A stretch of DNA of 64,000 nt, from positions 17,094 to 81,093 of the forward strand of contig CALMPF010000043.1 in the NCBI GenBank assembly GCA_937871505.1. Direction: 5' to 3'. The translations under genes and the position numbers were made by a program. Of the stretch, positions 7,004 to 15,756 are shown one piece after another (position 1 is the first letter of the stretch; each line of letters opens with the position of its first letter). The DNA is from an uncultured Planctomycetia bacterium. Its GTDB lineage: Bacteria; Planctomycetota; Phycisphaerae; Phycisphaerales; SM1A02. Under the pieces are notes generated by a model. The model searched no databases. It had not been told where the DNA came from and saw only the letters and a program-made list of their open reading frames with translations.

Positions 7004-9817
7004 TCATGCTTCCGCCGCGAGGCTCGGCAGGTCCGAGCGCCGCGTCCGGCGCCGTTCGCGCAGGGCGAGCAGCGCCGGGAGGAGCACCAGCGAAGAGGCG
7101 AGGCAGGCGCTGTTGCCGATGACCATCACCAGTCCGAGGCTCCGCATCCCGAGATGGTCTGCGAGGATCAACGGGGCGAACCCGATGGAAGTCGTCACGT
7201 TCGTCACCACGACGGCGCGGAGCGTGCTCCCGGGATTCAGCCTGTCGACGCCGACGGCGCGATAGCGATGGAGCAGATGCACGGCGCTGTCGACGCCCAG
7301 ACCGATCAGGATCGGCACCGCGAAGAAGTTGGCGAGGTTGAGCGGGATGCCGGAAGCCCCCATGATCCCGAAGAGCCACAGGAGCGCCATCGCGACCGGC
7401 GAGAGCGCCAGGAGAACGTCCGCCGGCCGCCGGAAGTCCAGCCAGACGAGCGCCGCGACCAGAGCGATCGAGATCAGCGCCATCGTCCCGAAGGCCCGGC
7501 GCATGTCGAGCAGCGAGAGATAGTGCGTGAAGGGCACTCCGGTGGCGCCGGGATCGACCGCGCGCAGCGCCTCGATGAAGGGCCGCATGTGCTCCACGTC
7601 CCAGACGTTCTCGCGCGGGTGCAGCATCACGAGGAAGCGCCCCGACGCCGAGACCGAGCGATCGCGCAGCGCCGCGGGAAGCGCCTCCCGGAGCGGCAGC
7701 GCGTCGCCCGCGAGCAGGGCCTCCGCTGCCTCGCCCGCGCGCAGCGTCGACGCGTTCATCGACCGCAGCGCCTCCGACCCCTCCGGACCGCGGAGCAGGA
7801 GCGCCCCTCGACGTGCCGACTCGATCACGCGTCGAAGCTCCGCCGCCGCCCCGTCGGCGGCGGCGTCGCCCGCGGATTCGCGCGCAGCCGCTCCGAGCGC
7901 GAGCGCGCTCAGCCCACCGAGCGTCCGCTCGAGGGCGTCCGCGAGCGCCGCGGAAGGTGCGTGCGCGGTCCCGTCGGTCCGGTCGTCGCCAGCCGCCGAA
8001 GGCGGAGCGCGGCCGCCCGCGGCGGCGCCGCTGCGCAGGAGATCCCGCAGCGCGCGGCGCCGCGGACTCTCCGGCCGGACCGCATCGAGCGCGCTCCGCG
8101 CCGTGCCTATGGCCGGCTGCGCTTCCGCTCGGGCGAGCACCGGCGCGATCTCCTCGAGCGAGTCGACCACGACCGCGCCGAACCAGGAGTTGCCCGAGCT
8201 CTCTTCGGCCAGGCGCCGTTCCCAGCGCACCGAGTCGAGGACGGGGTTCTGGAGCGCGAGGAGATTGTCCTCGAAGCGGACGCGGGGAACCCCCCAGACG
8301 AGCGCGAGCGAGATCGCCGCCAGCCCCGCCAGCGCGACCCAGGGACGCCGCGCCGGGAGGCCGAAGCTCGCAGCCCGTCCCAGCGGCGGCACACGGAGCT
8401 TCAGTCGCCGGTCGGTGATCGTCAGGAGCGCCGGAAGCACCAGGCCCATCGCGAGGACGCAGAGCAGGAGCCCCGCCGCGGCGATCGCCCCCAGCTCCCG
8501 AAGCCCCTGGAAGTTCGTCGCCAGCGCCGCGAGGAAGACGGCGCAGCTCGTCGCCGCGCCGGTCGCGTTGCCGCGCAGCGCGTCGACGGTCGAGTCCCGC
8601 ACGACGCTCTCGATCGTGGTGATCCCCGGCGTCCGGCGGCGCTCGAAGTAGCGGGCGAGCATGTGCACGCCGTAGTCGACGCCCGCGGCGACGAGCACGA
8701 TCATGAAGACGTTCGAGAGCAGGTTGAGCCGGCCCACCGCCAGCGTCGCGAAGCCATACGTCCAGCAGAATGCGACGAGGAAGGCGGCGACCGCCAGGAG
8801 CGGACGGAGGACGCTCCGCATGGTGACCACGAGCAGGAGGGTGCAGAGCACGATCCCGATCGCGGCCCCGCGGACCATGTCGCGCGTCGACGTGATCAGC
8901 TCGTCGGCCTGAAGGACCGGCTTGCCCGTCAGGCCCATGGCGACCTCGGGGTAGGCCGCCCGCGTCGCGTCGATGGCGCGGCGGACGGCGCGAAGCGGCC
9001 CCTCGATCACCGTCAGCGACGTGAAGTCCTTCTCGGGAAGGATCTGGATCAGGAGATAGCGGCCGGTCTCCGAACGGAGGTTGACCGGGGCGAGCGCCCC
9101 GGATCCGCCCAGCGCTCCGAGCGCTGCGCGACGCCCTTCGTCGGCCCCGGCCAGCACCGCGCTGAGCATCAGCACCGCGCTCCCTGCGGCCCGGGCGCGG
9201 GGATCGTCGAGTCGCGCATCGCCGAGGGAGGCGCTCCCGGCGACGACGGCGCTTCCGCCTCTCATCGCGCGTTCGAGAAGCCGCTCCGCCCCGCGGGTCG
9301 CCCGAAGCGCAGCGGGCTCTGCACGAGGTTCGATCGCCGTCGCCTCCGCGATCCCGGCGAGCAGGCCGAGCGCCTCCGCCACCGAGGCGGTCTCCGCGAG
9401 TTGATCCTCCTCCATCGCCCGCGTGGCGATCCGGAGCTGCTCGTCGACCCCGACGAACCCATGCACTGCGCGAAGCCCGGGCACCCCCTGAAGCCGCGCG
9501 ATCAGGTCCTCGACTGCCGCCTCGGCGCTCAGACGGTCCGGCTCGGCGTCCACGACGATCCAGATGAACTCGAGATCGCCGAACTCATCGAGGAACGCCC
9601 GGTAGTCCTGCATGAAGGGACGACCGGGCGCGATCAGGTTGTCGGTGTTCGCATCGAGTCGCAGGCGCGTCGAGGCGAGGAGGAGGCCGGCGATCGCGAC
9701 CGCCACCGAGCAGGCGAGCACCAGCCACGGTTGCCGCGTCGAGAGCTGGGCAAGGAGGTCGAAGGAACGAGAGCGCACGGGGGCTGTCGGATGCAGTGGA
9801 TGCCCGGAAAGCGGCAA
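7004..9817 (-). CDS. MMPL/RND-family transporter
   Basis: A 937-residue pump with the two-fold RND/MMPL arrangement: one membrane helix near residue 30, a large periplasmic loop starting with LRLDANTDNLIAPG, a block of about five helices (VLVAAGVDYGVHMLARYFERRR), then a second helix, second loop and second block (PILIGLGVDSAVHLLHRYR). The GVDYGVH and GVDSAVH motifs are typical of MMPL and HpnN-like proteins that export lipids, including hopanoids. The periplasmic loops hold Ala/Arg-rich low-complexity stretches. The start is uncertain: TTG at 9817 gives the longest frame, while GTG at 9778 begins directly at the basic segment before the first helix and may be better. The stop overlaps a possible upstream start of the amidohydrolase (ATGA at 7004-7007). 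Confidence 0.85.
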   Translation of the reverse strand: MPLSGHPLHPTAPVRSRSFDLLAQLSTRQPWLVLACSVAVAIAGLLLASTRLRLDANTDNLIAPGRPFMQDYRAFLDEFGDLEFIWIVVDAEPDRLSAEAAVEDLIARLQGVPGLRAVHGFVGVDEQLRIATRAMEEDQLAETASVAEALGLLAGIAEATAIEPRAEPAALRATRGAERLLERAMRGGSAVVAGSASLGDARLDDPRARAAGSAVLMLSAVLAGADEGRRAALGALGGSGALAPVNLRSETGRYLLIQILPEKDFTSLTVIEGPLRAVRRAIDATRAAYPEVAMGLTGKPVLQADELITSTRDMVRGAAIGIVLCTLLLVVTMRSVLRPLLAVAAFLVAFCWTYGFATLAVGRLNLLSNVFMIVLVAAGVDYGVHMLARYFERRRTPGITTIESVVRDSTVDALRGNATGAATSCAVFLAALATNFQGLRELGAIAAAGLLLCVLAMGLVLPALLTITDRRLKLRVPPLGRAASFGLPARRPWVALAGLAAISLALVWGVPRVRFEDNLLALQNPVLDSVRWERRLAEESSGNSWFGAVVVDSLEEIAPVLARAEAQPAIGTARSALDAVRPESPRRRALRDLLRSGAAAGGRAPPSAAGDDRTDGTAHAPSAALADALERTLGGLSALALGAAARESAGDAAADGAAAELRRVIESARRGALLLRGPEGSEALRSMNASTLRAGEAAEALLAGDALPLREALPAALRDRSVSASGRFLVMLHPRENVWDVEHMRPFIEALRAVDPGATGVPFTHYLSLLDMRRAFGTMALISIALVAALVWLDFRRPADVLLALSPVAMALLWLFGIMGASGIPLNLANFFAVPILIGLGVDSAVHLLHRYRAVGVDRLNPGSTLRAVVVTNVTTSIGFAPLILADHLGMRSLGLVMVIGNSACLASSLVLLPALLALRERRRTRRSDLPSLAAEA

Positions 9818-9880
9818 CCCCGAAGGGGGCGCGTCGCGCGGCGCGGATCACGCTGGATCGGGCAGGATGGGCGGAGGGCA

Positions 9881-9902
9881 GGTGGAGCTTCCACCGTAGA
9901 CT
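9881..9902 (+). promoter_or_regulatory. inverted repeat with TAGACT hexamer
   Basis: GGTGGA-GCT-TCCACC (9881-9895) is a short inverted repeat directly followed by TAGACT (9897-9902). The same TAGACT motif precedes several other genes here. It faces the beta-helix protein 260 bp downstream and may be its promoter with an operator, which is an inference from position. Confidence 0.35.
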
Positions 9903-10162
9903 CGCGGCTCGCCGCGGGCCGTGAGCCCGCAACGACCTCGCCCGAGGTGCGCCGAACCGCGCCGAGGCGTGCCGGACTCCCCGGTCCGACCCGCGCTCGC
10001 TGCGCCCCGGCGCAGGGCGGCGCAGCGCGACGGAGACGCTGCGCCGCACTCCCCCTCGGAGACCGCGTGGCCTTGCGGAACGCGCCCGGCGCCGAGGTCG
10101 AGGGAAGCCGCGGCCGGCCGCGGACGTCCTGAAAGTCGTTCCAGACCCCTCCCCCGAACCCG

Positions 10163-11668
10163 ATGCCCATCACCGCCATGACCTCCCAGCCACGTACCTC
10201 GCTCTTCGCACTCCGCTCGCTCGTCTTCCGGCTCGCCGCTCCGGCGCTGGCCGCCGCCGCCGCTTCGCTCGCGGGCGCGGCGGTGATCCACGTCGACGCA
10301 TCGCTCGCCAGCGGCGCCAACGACGGCACGTCGTGGGAGAACGCGTATCGCGGGACGACCGCGCTCGTCACGGCCATCGCCGCCGCAACCGCGGGCGACG
10401 AGCTCTGGGTCGCCGCCGGGACCTACAAGCCGACGGCGACGCTCACGCGCACGCTCTCCTTCAACCTCAAGACCGGCGTGGCGATCTACGGAGGCTTCGC
10501 AGGGGGCGAGACGATGCTCGATCAGCGCGACATCGCCGCCAACCCGACGATCCTCTCCGGAGACCTCGCGAGCAACGACCCGGTCGTCTCCGACAACAGC
10601 CATCACGTCGTCCGCGGCAACTCCGCAGGGGCCAGCGCGATCCTCGACGGCTTCACGATCACGGGCGGCAACGCCAACGGAACCTCGACGGGCGACAACG
10701 ACCGCGGCGGCGGCGCGCTGATGGTGGGAACCAGCAGCGGGACGTTCCGCAACTGCCGCTTCGTCGCCAACCGCTGCACCTTCGGCGGCGGCGCCGTGTA
10801 CGTGCGCACGTCCAGCCCGACCTTCGTCGGGTGCAGCTTCGAGGGGAACCTCGGCGGCAGCTTCGGAGGCGCGTTCGACATCTTCCAGAACTCCAATCCG
10901 GTCTTCAGGCAGTGCCTCTTCGTCGGCAACTCCGCGCTCCGAGCCGGCGCCATCGAGGTCTTCGGCGGCTGCCAGCCGAGCTTCGTCAACTGCCTCGTCT
11001 ACGACAACACCGCCACCGGGTCCGGAGGCGGCGGGGCGTTCTTCGTCGCCAGCAGCTCGACTGCGACGATCCGCAACTGCACGATCGTCCAGAACAAGGC
11101 GACGGTGCTCGCCGGCGGCCTGCTCACCAACGGCAGCACCACCAGCGTCGCCAACTCGATCATCTGGGGCAACAGCGGCCCGGGCGGCGCCGTGACCGCG
11201 GCGAACCAGATCGCCAATCAGAGCGGAGGAACCACGCCGACGAGCTGGAGCACCGTCCAGTTCGGCTTCGCGGGAACCGGCAACAGCGGAGTCGATCCGC
11301 TCTTCTCCGCCCCAGCCTCCGGCGACTTCCGGCTCTCGCCGACCTCCCCGGCGATCGACAGCGCCAGCAACGCCCTCGTCCCCGCGGGCGTGCTGGTCGA
11401 TCTCGACGGAGCCCCGCGCTTCGTCGACGATCCGGCCACCGTCGACAGCGGCCTCGGAACCGCGCCGATCGTCGATCGCGGCGCCTGGGAGTTCCAGCCC
11501 GTCCCGCCGATCTGCATCGGAGATCTCGACGGCGACGGCGCCGTGGACGGCGCGGACCTCGGACTTCTGCTCGGCGCCTGGGGAACGGCCGCGGCGGACC
11601 TCGACGGCGACGGCGTCGTCGACGGCGCCGACCTCGGACTCCTGCTCGGCGCCTGGGGAGGCTGCTGA
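10163..11668 (+). CDS. secreted beta-helix protein with C-terminal dockerin repeat
   Basis: A 501-residue exported protein. A signal peptide (Ala-rich core [16 protein letters not shown]) is followed by [21 protein letters not shown], the usual opening of right-handed parallel beta-helix proteins of the pectate-lyase fold. Repeating coils then follow: [41 protein letters not shown] and AGGLLTNG. Many Asn and Cys residues occur in the coils. The last 50 residues hold two copies of a calcium-loop motif, [25 protein letters not shown], as in dockerin type I pairs. No catalytic residues can be named, so this may be an adhesin or surface protein rather than a lyase. A second ATG at 10178 is possible. 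A perfect 15-bp hairpin follows at 11694. Confidence 0.85.
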   Translation: MPITAMTSQPRTSLFALRSLVFRLAAPALAAAAASLAGAAVIHVDASLASGANDGTSWENAYRGTTALVTAIAAATAGDELWVAAGTYKPTATLTRTLSFNLKTGVAIYGGFAGGETMLDQRDIAANPTILSGDLASNDPVVSDNSHHVVRGNSAGASAILDGFTITGGNANGTSTGDNDRGGGALMVGTSSGTFRNCRFVANRCTFGGGAVYVRTSSPTFVGCSFEGNLGGSFGGAFDIFQNSNPVFRQCLFVGNSALRAGAIEVFGGCQPSFVNCLVYDNTATGSGGGGAFFVASSSTATIRNCTIVQNKATVLAGGLLTNGSTTSVANSIIWGNSGPGGAVTAANQIANQSGGTTPTSWSTVQFGFAGTGNSGVDPLFSAPASGDFRLSPTSPAIDSASNALVPAGVLVDLDGAPRFVDDPATVDSGLGTAPIVDRGAWEFQPVPPICIGDLDGDGAVDGADLGLLLGAWGTAAADLDGDGVVDGADLGLLLGAWGGC

Positions 11669-11693
11669 ATCGAAGCGCGATGCGGAGACCGCT

Positions 11694-11730
11694 GCGCCGA
11701 CGCGCGCCGCACCCGGGCGCGCGTCGGCGC
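11694..11730. terminator. 15-bp hairpin between convergent genes
   Basis: A perfect inverted repeat (11694-11708 pairs with 11716-11730, loop of 7) lies between the convergent genes ending at 11668 and 11745. There is no U tract on either strand. A role in ending transcription from both sides is inferred from strength and position. Confidence 0.5.
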
Positions 11731-11744
11731 GGCGGCGGCGCCGC

Positions 11745-12221
11745 TCAGAGGAACCGCGGCGGAGCGGCGCGCTCCCCATCGCGCGGTCGGCCCAGCTCGT
11801 CGTTGGGATTCCCCTGCACATCGCCCTGGACGCCGATGACCTTGCATCGTCCCTCCCCGTCGACGACGAGACGAAGGATGATCTCGTCGCCGACGTCGTT
11901 GGCGACGCGCGCCCAGTGCGACGCGCGGCCGTCGCTGCCCTTGAGGTCGCCCTGATTCACGCGGATGTCCAGCCGGGCGCCCGCATTGCGCGCCACCGCG
12001 CCGAGCTTCGCCCGCGCGGCGCTCTCCAAGGCGTCGCCGGTCGTCCTCGAGGCCCCTTCGACGAGCGACTCGACGTACGCGACGACTGCGTCGCTGCGGG
12101 AATCGATCCGGTTCCACCAGACCCATCCCGCCGCGGAGGCCCCGATGGCAAGCATCGCGACCGCGACGAGATTCCTGACCGTGCTCACGCCCCGCACATG
12201 CACCTGTTGCACCTGTCCCAC
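11745..12221 (-). CDS. hypothetical membrane-anchored protein
   Basis: A 158-residue protein not recognised as a known family. Residues about 15-36 (VRNLVAVAMLAIGASAAGWVWW) form one transmembrane or uncleaved signal segment. The rest is soluble and probably periplasmic, with a helix (VESLVEGASRTTGDALESAARAKL) and then a beta-rich part (RLDIRVNQGD, EIILRLVVDGEGRCKVIGVQGD). The start is GTG at 12221. It is supported by a strong GGAGGGAGG ribosome binding site at 12229-12237, with 7 nt to the start. The gene is convergent with the beta-helix gene. It probably reflects a lineage-specific envelope protein, which is an inference. Confidence 0.65.
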   Translation of the reverse strand: MGQVQQVHVRGVSTVRNLVAVAMLAIGASAAGWVWWNRIDSRSDAVVAYVESLVEGASRTTGDALESAARAKLGAVARNAGARLDIRVNQGDLKGSDGRASHWARVANDVGDEIILRLVVDGEGRCKVIGVQGDVQGNPNDELGRPRDGERAAPPRFL

Positions 12222-12698
12222 GAGATGACCTCCCTCCGCGCGCCGTCGCCCGCTGCGGTCGGACCCCAGGCCCTCCTGACGCTCCGGCTCGAGCCTCCCC
12301 GTTCACGATCGACCGCCGATCGGCTCCGTGCAGGCTTGCGCGCGGCTCTGGCGGGCGAAGCGTAGCAGCCTGCGGCGGGAGTGCTTCGGTGGCGAGGGCG
12401 AGCGGGGAGGCCGGACGAGCGTCGGCGGCTGACGAGCGACGGCTGCGAACGAGCGGCGCCGCTTGACGCGCACCGCGCAATGCGCCGGGCCCGCCGATCG
12501 CTCCGCCGACACGATCGGTGCGCGGCCCGGCGCGCTCGTCGGAGGTCGGACGCGGCGGCGCACTCGAGTGCCGATGGACGGCCGGCCGGTCCCTGCGCTC
12601 GCGGCTCGCCAGCCTCGCGGTCGCCGAGCGCGCGCAGCGCGGCCCGCGATCGAGGCGGGGTGGCTCCCCCGCCGGCCCGGGGCGAAGTCGCCGGGGCG
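12222..12698. other. intergenic, no gene seen
   Basis: About 480 bp between two minus-strand genes. Open frames here are Arg-rich composition artefacts without start signals. Apart from the ribosome binding site at 12229-12237, nothing recognisable was found. Confidence 0.5.
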
Positions 12699-14216
12699 CT
12701 ATCCCGCGCGCTCGCCGCGCAGGATGCCCTGGCTGCGCTCGACCTGGCGGCGCCGGACCGCGTCGAAGAGCGCGCGCGGAATGCGGAAGCTCGGGGACTC
12801 CTCGGGGGTCGCGCCGCAGTGCTCCTGGATGCAGGCGTAGAGGAACTTGAAGGCGTCGCGCGGCTGCTGGAGCTGGTCGAGCGCGTCGACGATGTCCTGC
12901 GGCCGCATCGACTCCTCGAAGAGCGCGCTCGGCGAGATCGGCGCCGCCCCGTCGGCGCGGCAGGCCGCGAGCCGCGCGGTGCAGAGGTCGTAGAGGACCG
13001 CCCCGGGCCACGTCAGCCGTTCGACGAGGTTCTGCTTGTCCAGCCTGGCGGCGCGGAAGAACTCGTTGCTCTCCCGCGCCAGCATCGACCGCAGCTCGAG
13101 CGGCAGCAGGAGCTTGACCCCGAAGCCCTCCTGCGCCAGGAACTTGGCCGAGAAGACCGGCCAGATCAGCGCCCGCATCCGTCCCGGATCTCCGCTGACC
13201 AGCGTCGGCTCGTCGACCCGGTCGACGATCACGAGCAGCCCGGCGTGATCGAGGCCATGAAGGACCCCCATCAGCCTCCGGAACATCGCGAAGCGCGGCT
13301 CGTCATCGCTGCCGGTCGGCAGGCGTTCCTCGAGCGCGTCCTCCGAACCCAGCTCCGCGAGCGAGGCGCGGAAGGAGCTCGATGGCCTCCCGACGACGCG
13401 AAGGGCTGCGTGCAGTCTCCGCGCCGCCGCGACGCGCCGGAGCGTGATCCACCCGCCGATGCCGCCGAGCGCCGCGGCGACGATGCCGAGCACGACGATC
13501 GCGGTGTTCCACGCCCAGATCCGGCTCTCCGGCGGCGAGACCAATGACCAGATCAGGATGACGAAGAAGACCAGCCCGAAGGCGGCCGTTCCGAAGAGGA
13601 TCAGCGGCAGCGCGTCGCTCGCGGGCAGGCGGAGCGCCTTGCGCAGCCGGCCCGTCCGCATCGCCGCATCCTCCGGCCGGTCGTAGAGCGCCTGGAGGAG
13701 CAGCAGGTCGTGGCGAGCCCGGCGGTCGAGCTGGCGCATCTGCCGCGCCGCATCCTCCTCGAGATCGAGGGCGACTCCGCCGTCGCGCGCCGGGTCGTCG
13801 AGCACGCGATCGACCAGCGCCGGAACGACGCGATGGAGGATCCCGTCCATGTGATCCGCCAGCGTCAGGCGGTCGAGAAGCCGGACGGGATCGGAGATCC
13901 CCGTCGAACGCTCGAACGCGCGGAGCATGCCGTCGAAGTCGTCGTACGCCACGCCGAGGCAGCGCTCGCCGCGCTCCCGATCGTTGTGCTCGCGGATGCG
14001 CCGCAGCATCTGCATCCGCATCGCCGTCTTTCCGCTGCCGCGCTCGCCGAAGACCACGGCGCTCGCGGGCCGGGAGAGGTCGCCGCAGATCTTCTCGAAG
14101 TCGGGATGGCGGAAGTCGCGCTCGATCCGCGCGAAGACGTCGTCCTGCCGCGCCTCCTCCGCCCGGAAGGGGTTCGCGACGAGCCCGTGATGCGCCAGGA
14201 AGGTTGAAAGGTTCAT
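12699..14216 (-). CDS. KAP-like P-loop NTPase with inserted membrane helices
   Basis: A 505-residue ATPase. Walker A is GERGSGKT at residues 57-64 and a Walker B-like strand is LLVIVDRVDE at 327-336. Two membrane helices (about 203-226 and 238-258) lie between them, so the nucleotide-binding domain is interrupted by a hairpin in the membrane. That layout is characteristic of KAP-type NTPases. The opening FLAHHGLVANPF and HPDFEKI resemble ATPases of the ExeA/AAA type that act as switches. The start at 14216 places the first helix just before the P-loop; the open frame continues upstream but reads as Arg-rich noise. Function is unknown. KAP relatives are linked to membrane signalling and, in some bacteria, to phage defence, but no partner gene is adjacent. 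Confidence 0.7.
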   Translation of the reverse strand: MNLSTFLAHHGLVANPFRAEEARQDDVFARIERDFRHPDFEKICGDLSRPASAVVFGERGSGKTAMRMQMLRRIREHNDRERGERCLGVAYDDFDGMLRAFERSTGISDPVRLLDRLTLADHMDGILHRVVPALVDRVLDDPARDGGVALDLEEDAARQMRQLDRRARHDLLLLQALYDRPEDAAMRTGRLRKALRLPASDALPLILFGTAAFGLVFFVILIWSLVSPPESRIWAWNTAIVVLGIVAAALGGIGGWITLRRVAAARRLHAALRVVGRPSSSFRASLAELGSEDALEERLPTGSDDEPRFAMFRRLMGVLHGLDHAGLLVIVDRVDEPTLVSGDPGRMRALIWPVFSAKFLAQEGFGVKLLLPLELRSMLARESNEFFRAARLDKQNLVERLTWPGAVLYDLCTARLAACRADGAAPISPSALFEESMRPQDIVDALDQLQQPRDAFKFLYACIQEHCGATPEESPSFRIPRALFDAVRRRQVERSQGILRGERAG

Positions 14217-14278
14217 GGACGTCGATTCCGGCGGTCGGTGCGGCGGGCGCCTCCCGCCGCCGCGGCGGGGAGCTCGTC

Positions 14279-15676
14279 TCAGTGCGCGACGCGCTTCCCG
14301 AGATGCGGTGCCACCTCCGCGACGCGGGCCTTGACGGCGGCCGCGTCGCGGGCTTCGAGGTTCAGCCGCAGCAGCGGCTCGGTGTTGCTCATGCGGACGT
14401 TCATCCACCAGCTCCCGTTGTCGATCGTGATGCCGTCGAGCATGTCGATCTTCGCGTCCGGCCAGGCCGCCTTCAGCGCCTCGATCGCGCCCGCGGGCTC
14501 CTCGTTCTCGAAGTTGATCTCGCCGGACTGGGCATAGGTGCGGAAGGGCGCCACCAGCCTGCTCAGCGGCTGCTTCGAGCGGGCGAGCTCGCCCGCGAGG
14601 AGCGCGAAGGCGATGGCTCCGCTGTCGGCATTGAAGTTGTCGCGGAAGTAGAAGTGCCCGGAGAGCTCGCCGCCGAAGCAGGCGCCGGTCTCGGCGAGGA
14701 GCTGCTTCATGAAGACGTGGCCGACGCGCCCGCGGACGGGCCGTCCGCCCGCCGCGACGATCGCCTCGGGAACCGCCTTGCTCGAGCGGAGGTCGTAGGC
14801 GACCGCCGAACCGGGGTGCGAGCGCAGCATCGCCTGGGCGAGCCACGCCGTCAGGATGTCGCATCCGATGGTGTGGCCGGCTTCGTCGACGGCGACGCAG
14901 CGATCGGCGTCGCCGTCGAAGCAGATGCCGACGTCGGCCTTGACCGCGCGGACCTTCTCCTGAAGCTGCTTCAGGTTCGACTCCACCAGCGGGTTGGGCT
15001 CGTGCTCGAACTCCCCGGTGGAGTTGTCGAAGTTCAGCCTGGTGATCTTGAGGCCCTTCGCCTCGCCGAAGACCTTGGGGAGCATCGTCCCCGCCATGCC
15101 GTTGCTTGCGTCGACGACGACATGGAGCGACTTCCTGCCGTCGACGAGCATCGGATCCAGGAACCGGAGGACGTGCTCGCGGTACTCGGCCCAGAGATCG
15201 CGCTCCTCCTCCCGTCCATGCCGCGGCTGGAGCTTGTCGCGGTCGACCATCGCCGCATAGCGGCGCACGTCGTCGAGCCCGGTGGTCATCCCGACCGGCT
15301 TGGCGTCGATCTTGCCGATCTTGAAGCCGTTGTAGTTGGCCGGATTGTGCGAGGCCGTGACCTGAACGCCGCCGCAGCAGCCCAGGTGGTTGATCGCGAA
15401 GCTCACGAAGGGCGTGTCGACGAGGCCGAGGTCGATCACGTGAGCGCCGAAGTCGCGCATTCCCTGGCGAAGGGCCTTCGAGAGCGAGGGGGAGCTCTTC
15501 CGCATGTCATGCCCGACCGCGATGTTCCGCATCATCGGATCGTCATGGCCGGCGTTGGTCGCCTGTTCCACGAGGTACTGGGCGATCGCATAGCCGATCT
15601 GCCACGAGAGCTTCTCGTTGAGCGGCTTCGGATAGGTGGCGCGGATGTCGTAGGCCTTGAAGACTTTGCCGAGCAT
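14279..15676 (-). CDS. phosphomannomutase/phosphoglucomutase
   Basis: A 465-residue alpha-D-phosphohexomutase, which moves phosphate between C1 and C6 of mannose or glucose for cell-wall and exopolysaccharide precursors. All four family motifs are intact: phosphoserine loop TASHNP with S109, metal loop DGDADR at 254-259, sugar loop GGELSGH at 335-341, and phosphate loop RMSNTEP near the C terminus. The opening KAYDIRATYP is also typical. Length is normal. The start at 15676 is chosen because family homology begins there; TACCAT lies 9 nt upstream. Whether it acts on mannose, glucose or both (ManB/AlgC-like) cannot be decided from sequence. Confidence 0.9.
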   Translation of the reverse strand: MLGKVFKAYDIRATYPKPLNEKLSWQIGYAIAQYLVEQATNAGHDDPMMRNIAVGHDMRKSSPSLSKALRQGMRDFGAHVIDLGLVDTPFVSFAINHLGCCGGVQVTASHNPANYNGFKIGKIDAKPVGMTTGLDDVRRYAAMVDRDKLQPRHGREEERDLWAEYREHVLRFLDPMLVDGRKSLHVVVDASNGMAGTMLPKVFGEAKGLKITRLNFDNSTGEFEHEPNPLVESNLKQLQEKVRAVKADVGICFDGDADRCVAVDEAGHTIGCDILTAWLAQAMLRSHPGSAVAYDLRSSKAVPEAIVAAGGRPVRGRVGHVFMKQLLAETGACFGGELSGHFYFRDNFNADSGAIAFALLAGELARSKQPLSRLVAPFRTYAQSGEINFENEEPAGAIEALKAAWPDAKIDMLDGITIDNGSWWMNVRMSNTEPLLRLNLEARDAAAVKARVAEVAPHLGKRVAH

Positions 15677-15685
15677 GGAGGGCGG

Positions 15686-15691
15686 ATGGTA
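15686..15691 (-). promoter_or_regulatory. TACCAT -10-like element
   Basis: Minus-strand TACCAT ends 9 nt before the ATG of the phosphohexomutase at 15676, with no Shine-Dalgarno site between, consistent with a leaderless message. Confidence 0.45.
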
Positions 15692-15756
15692 TCGACGCTC
15701 GGCCCGGAGCGCGCAGCGCAGGCTCGCCGATCGCCGAGGGTCCCTCGATCCGGATC

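Noticed and set aside
7154..10132. A 992-residue plus-strand frame opposite the RND pump
   Set aside because: Charged noise (Arg, Glu, Gln, His) typical of the antisense of GC-rich membrane genes.
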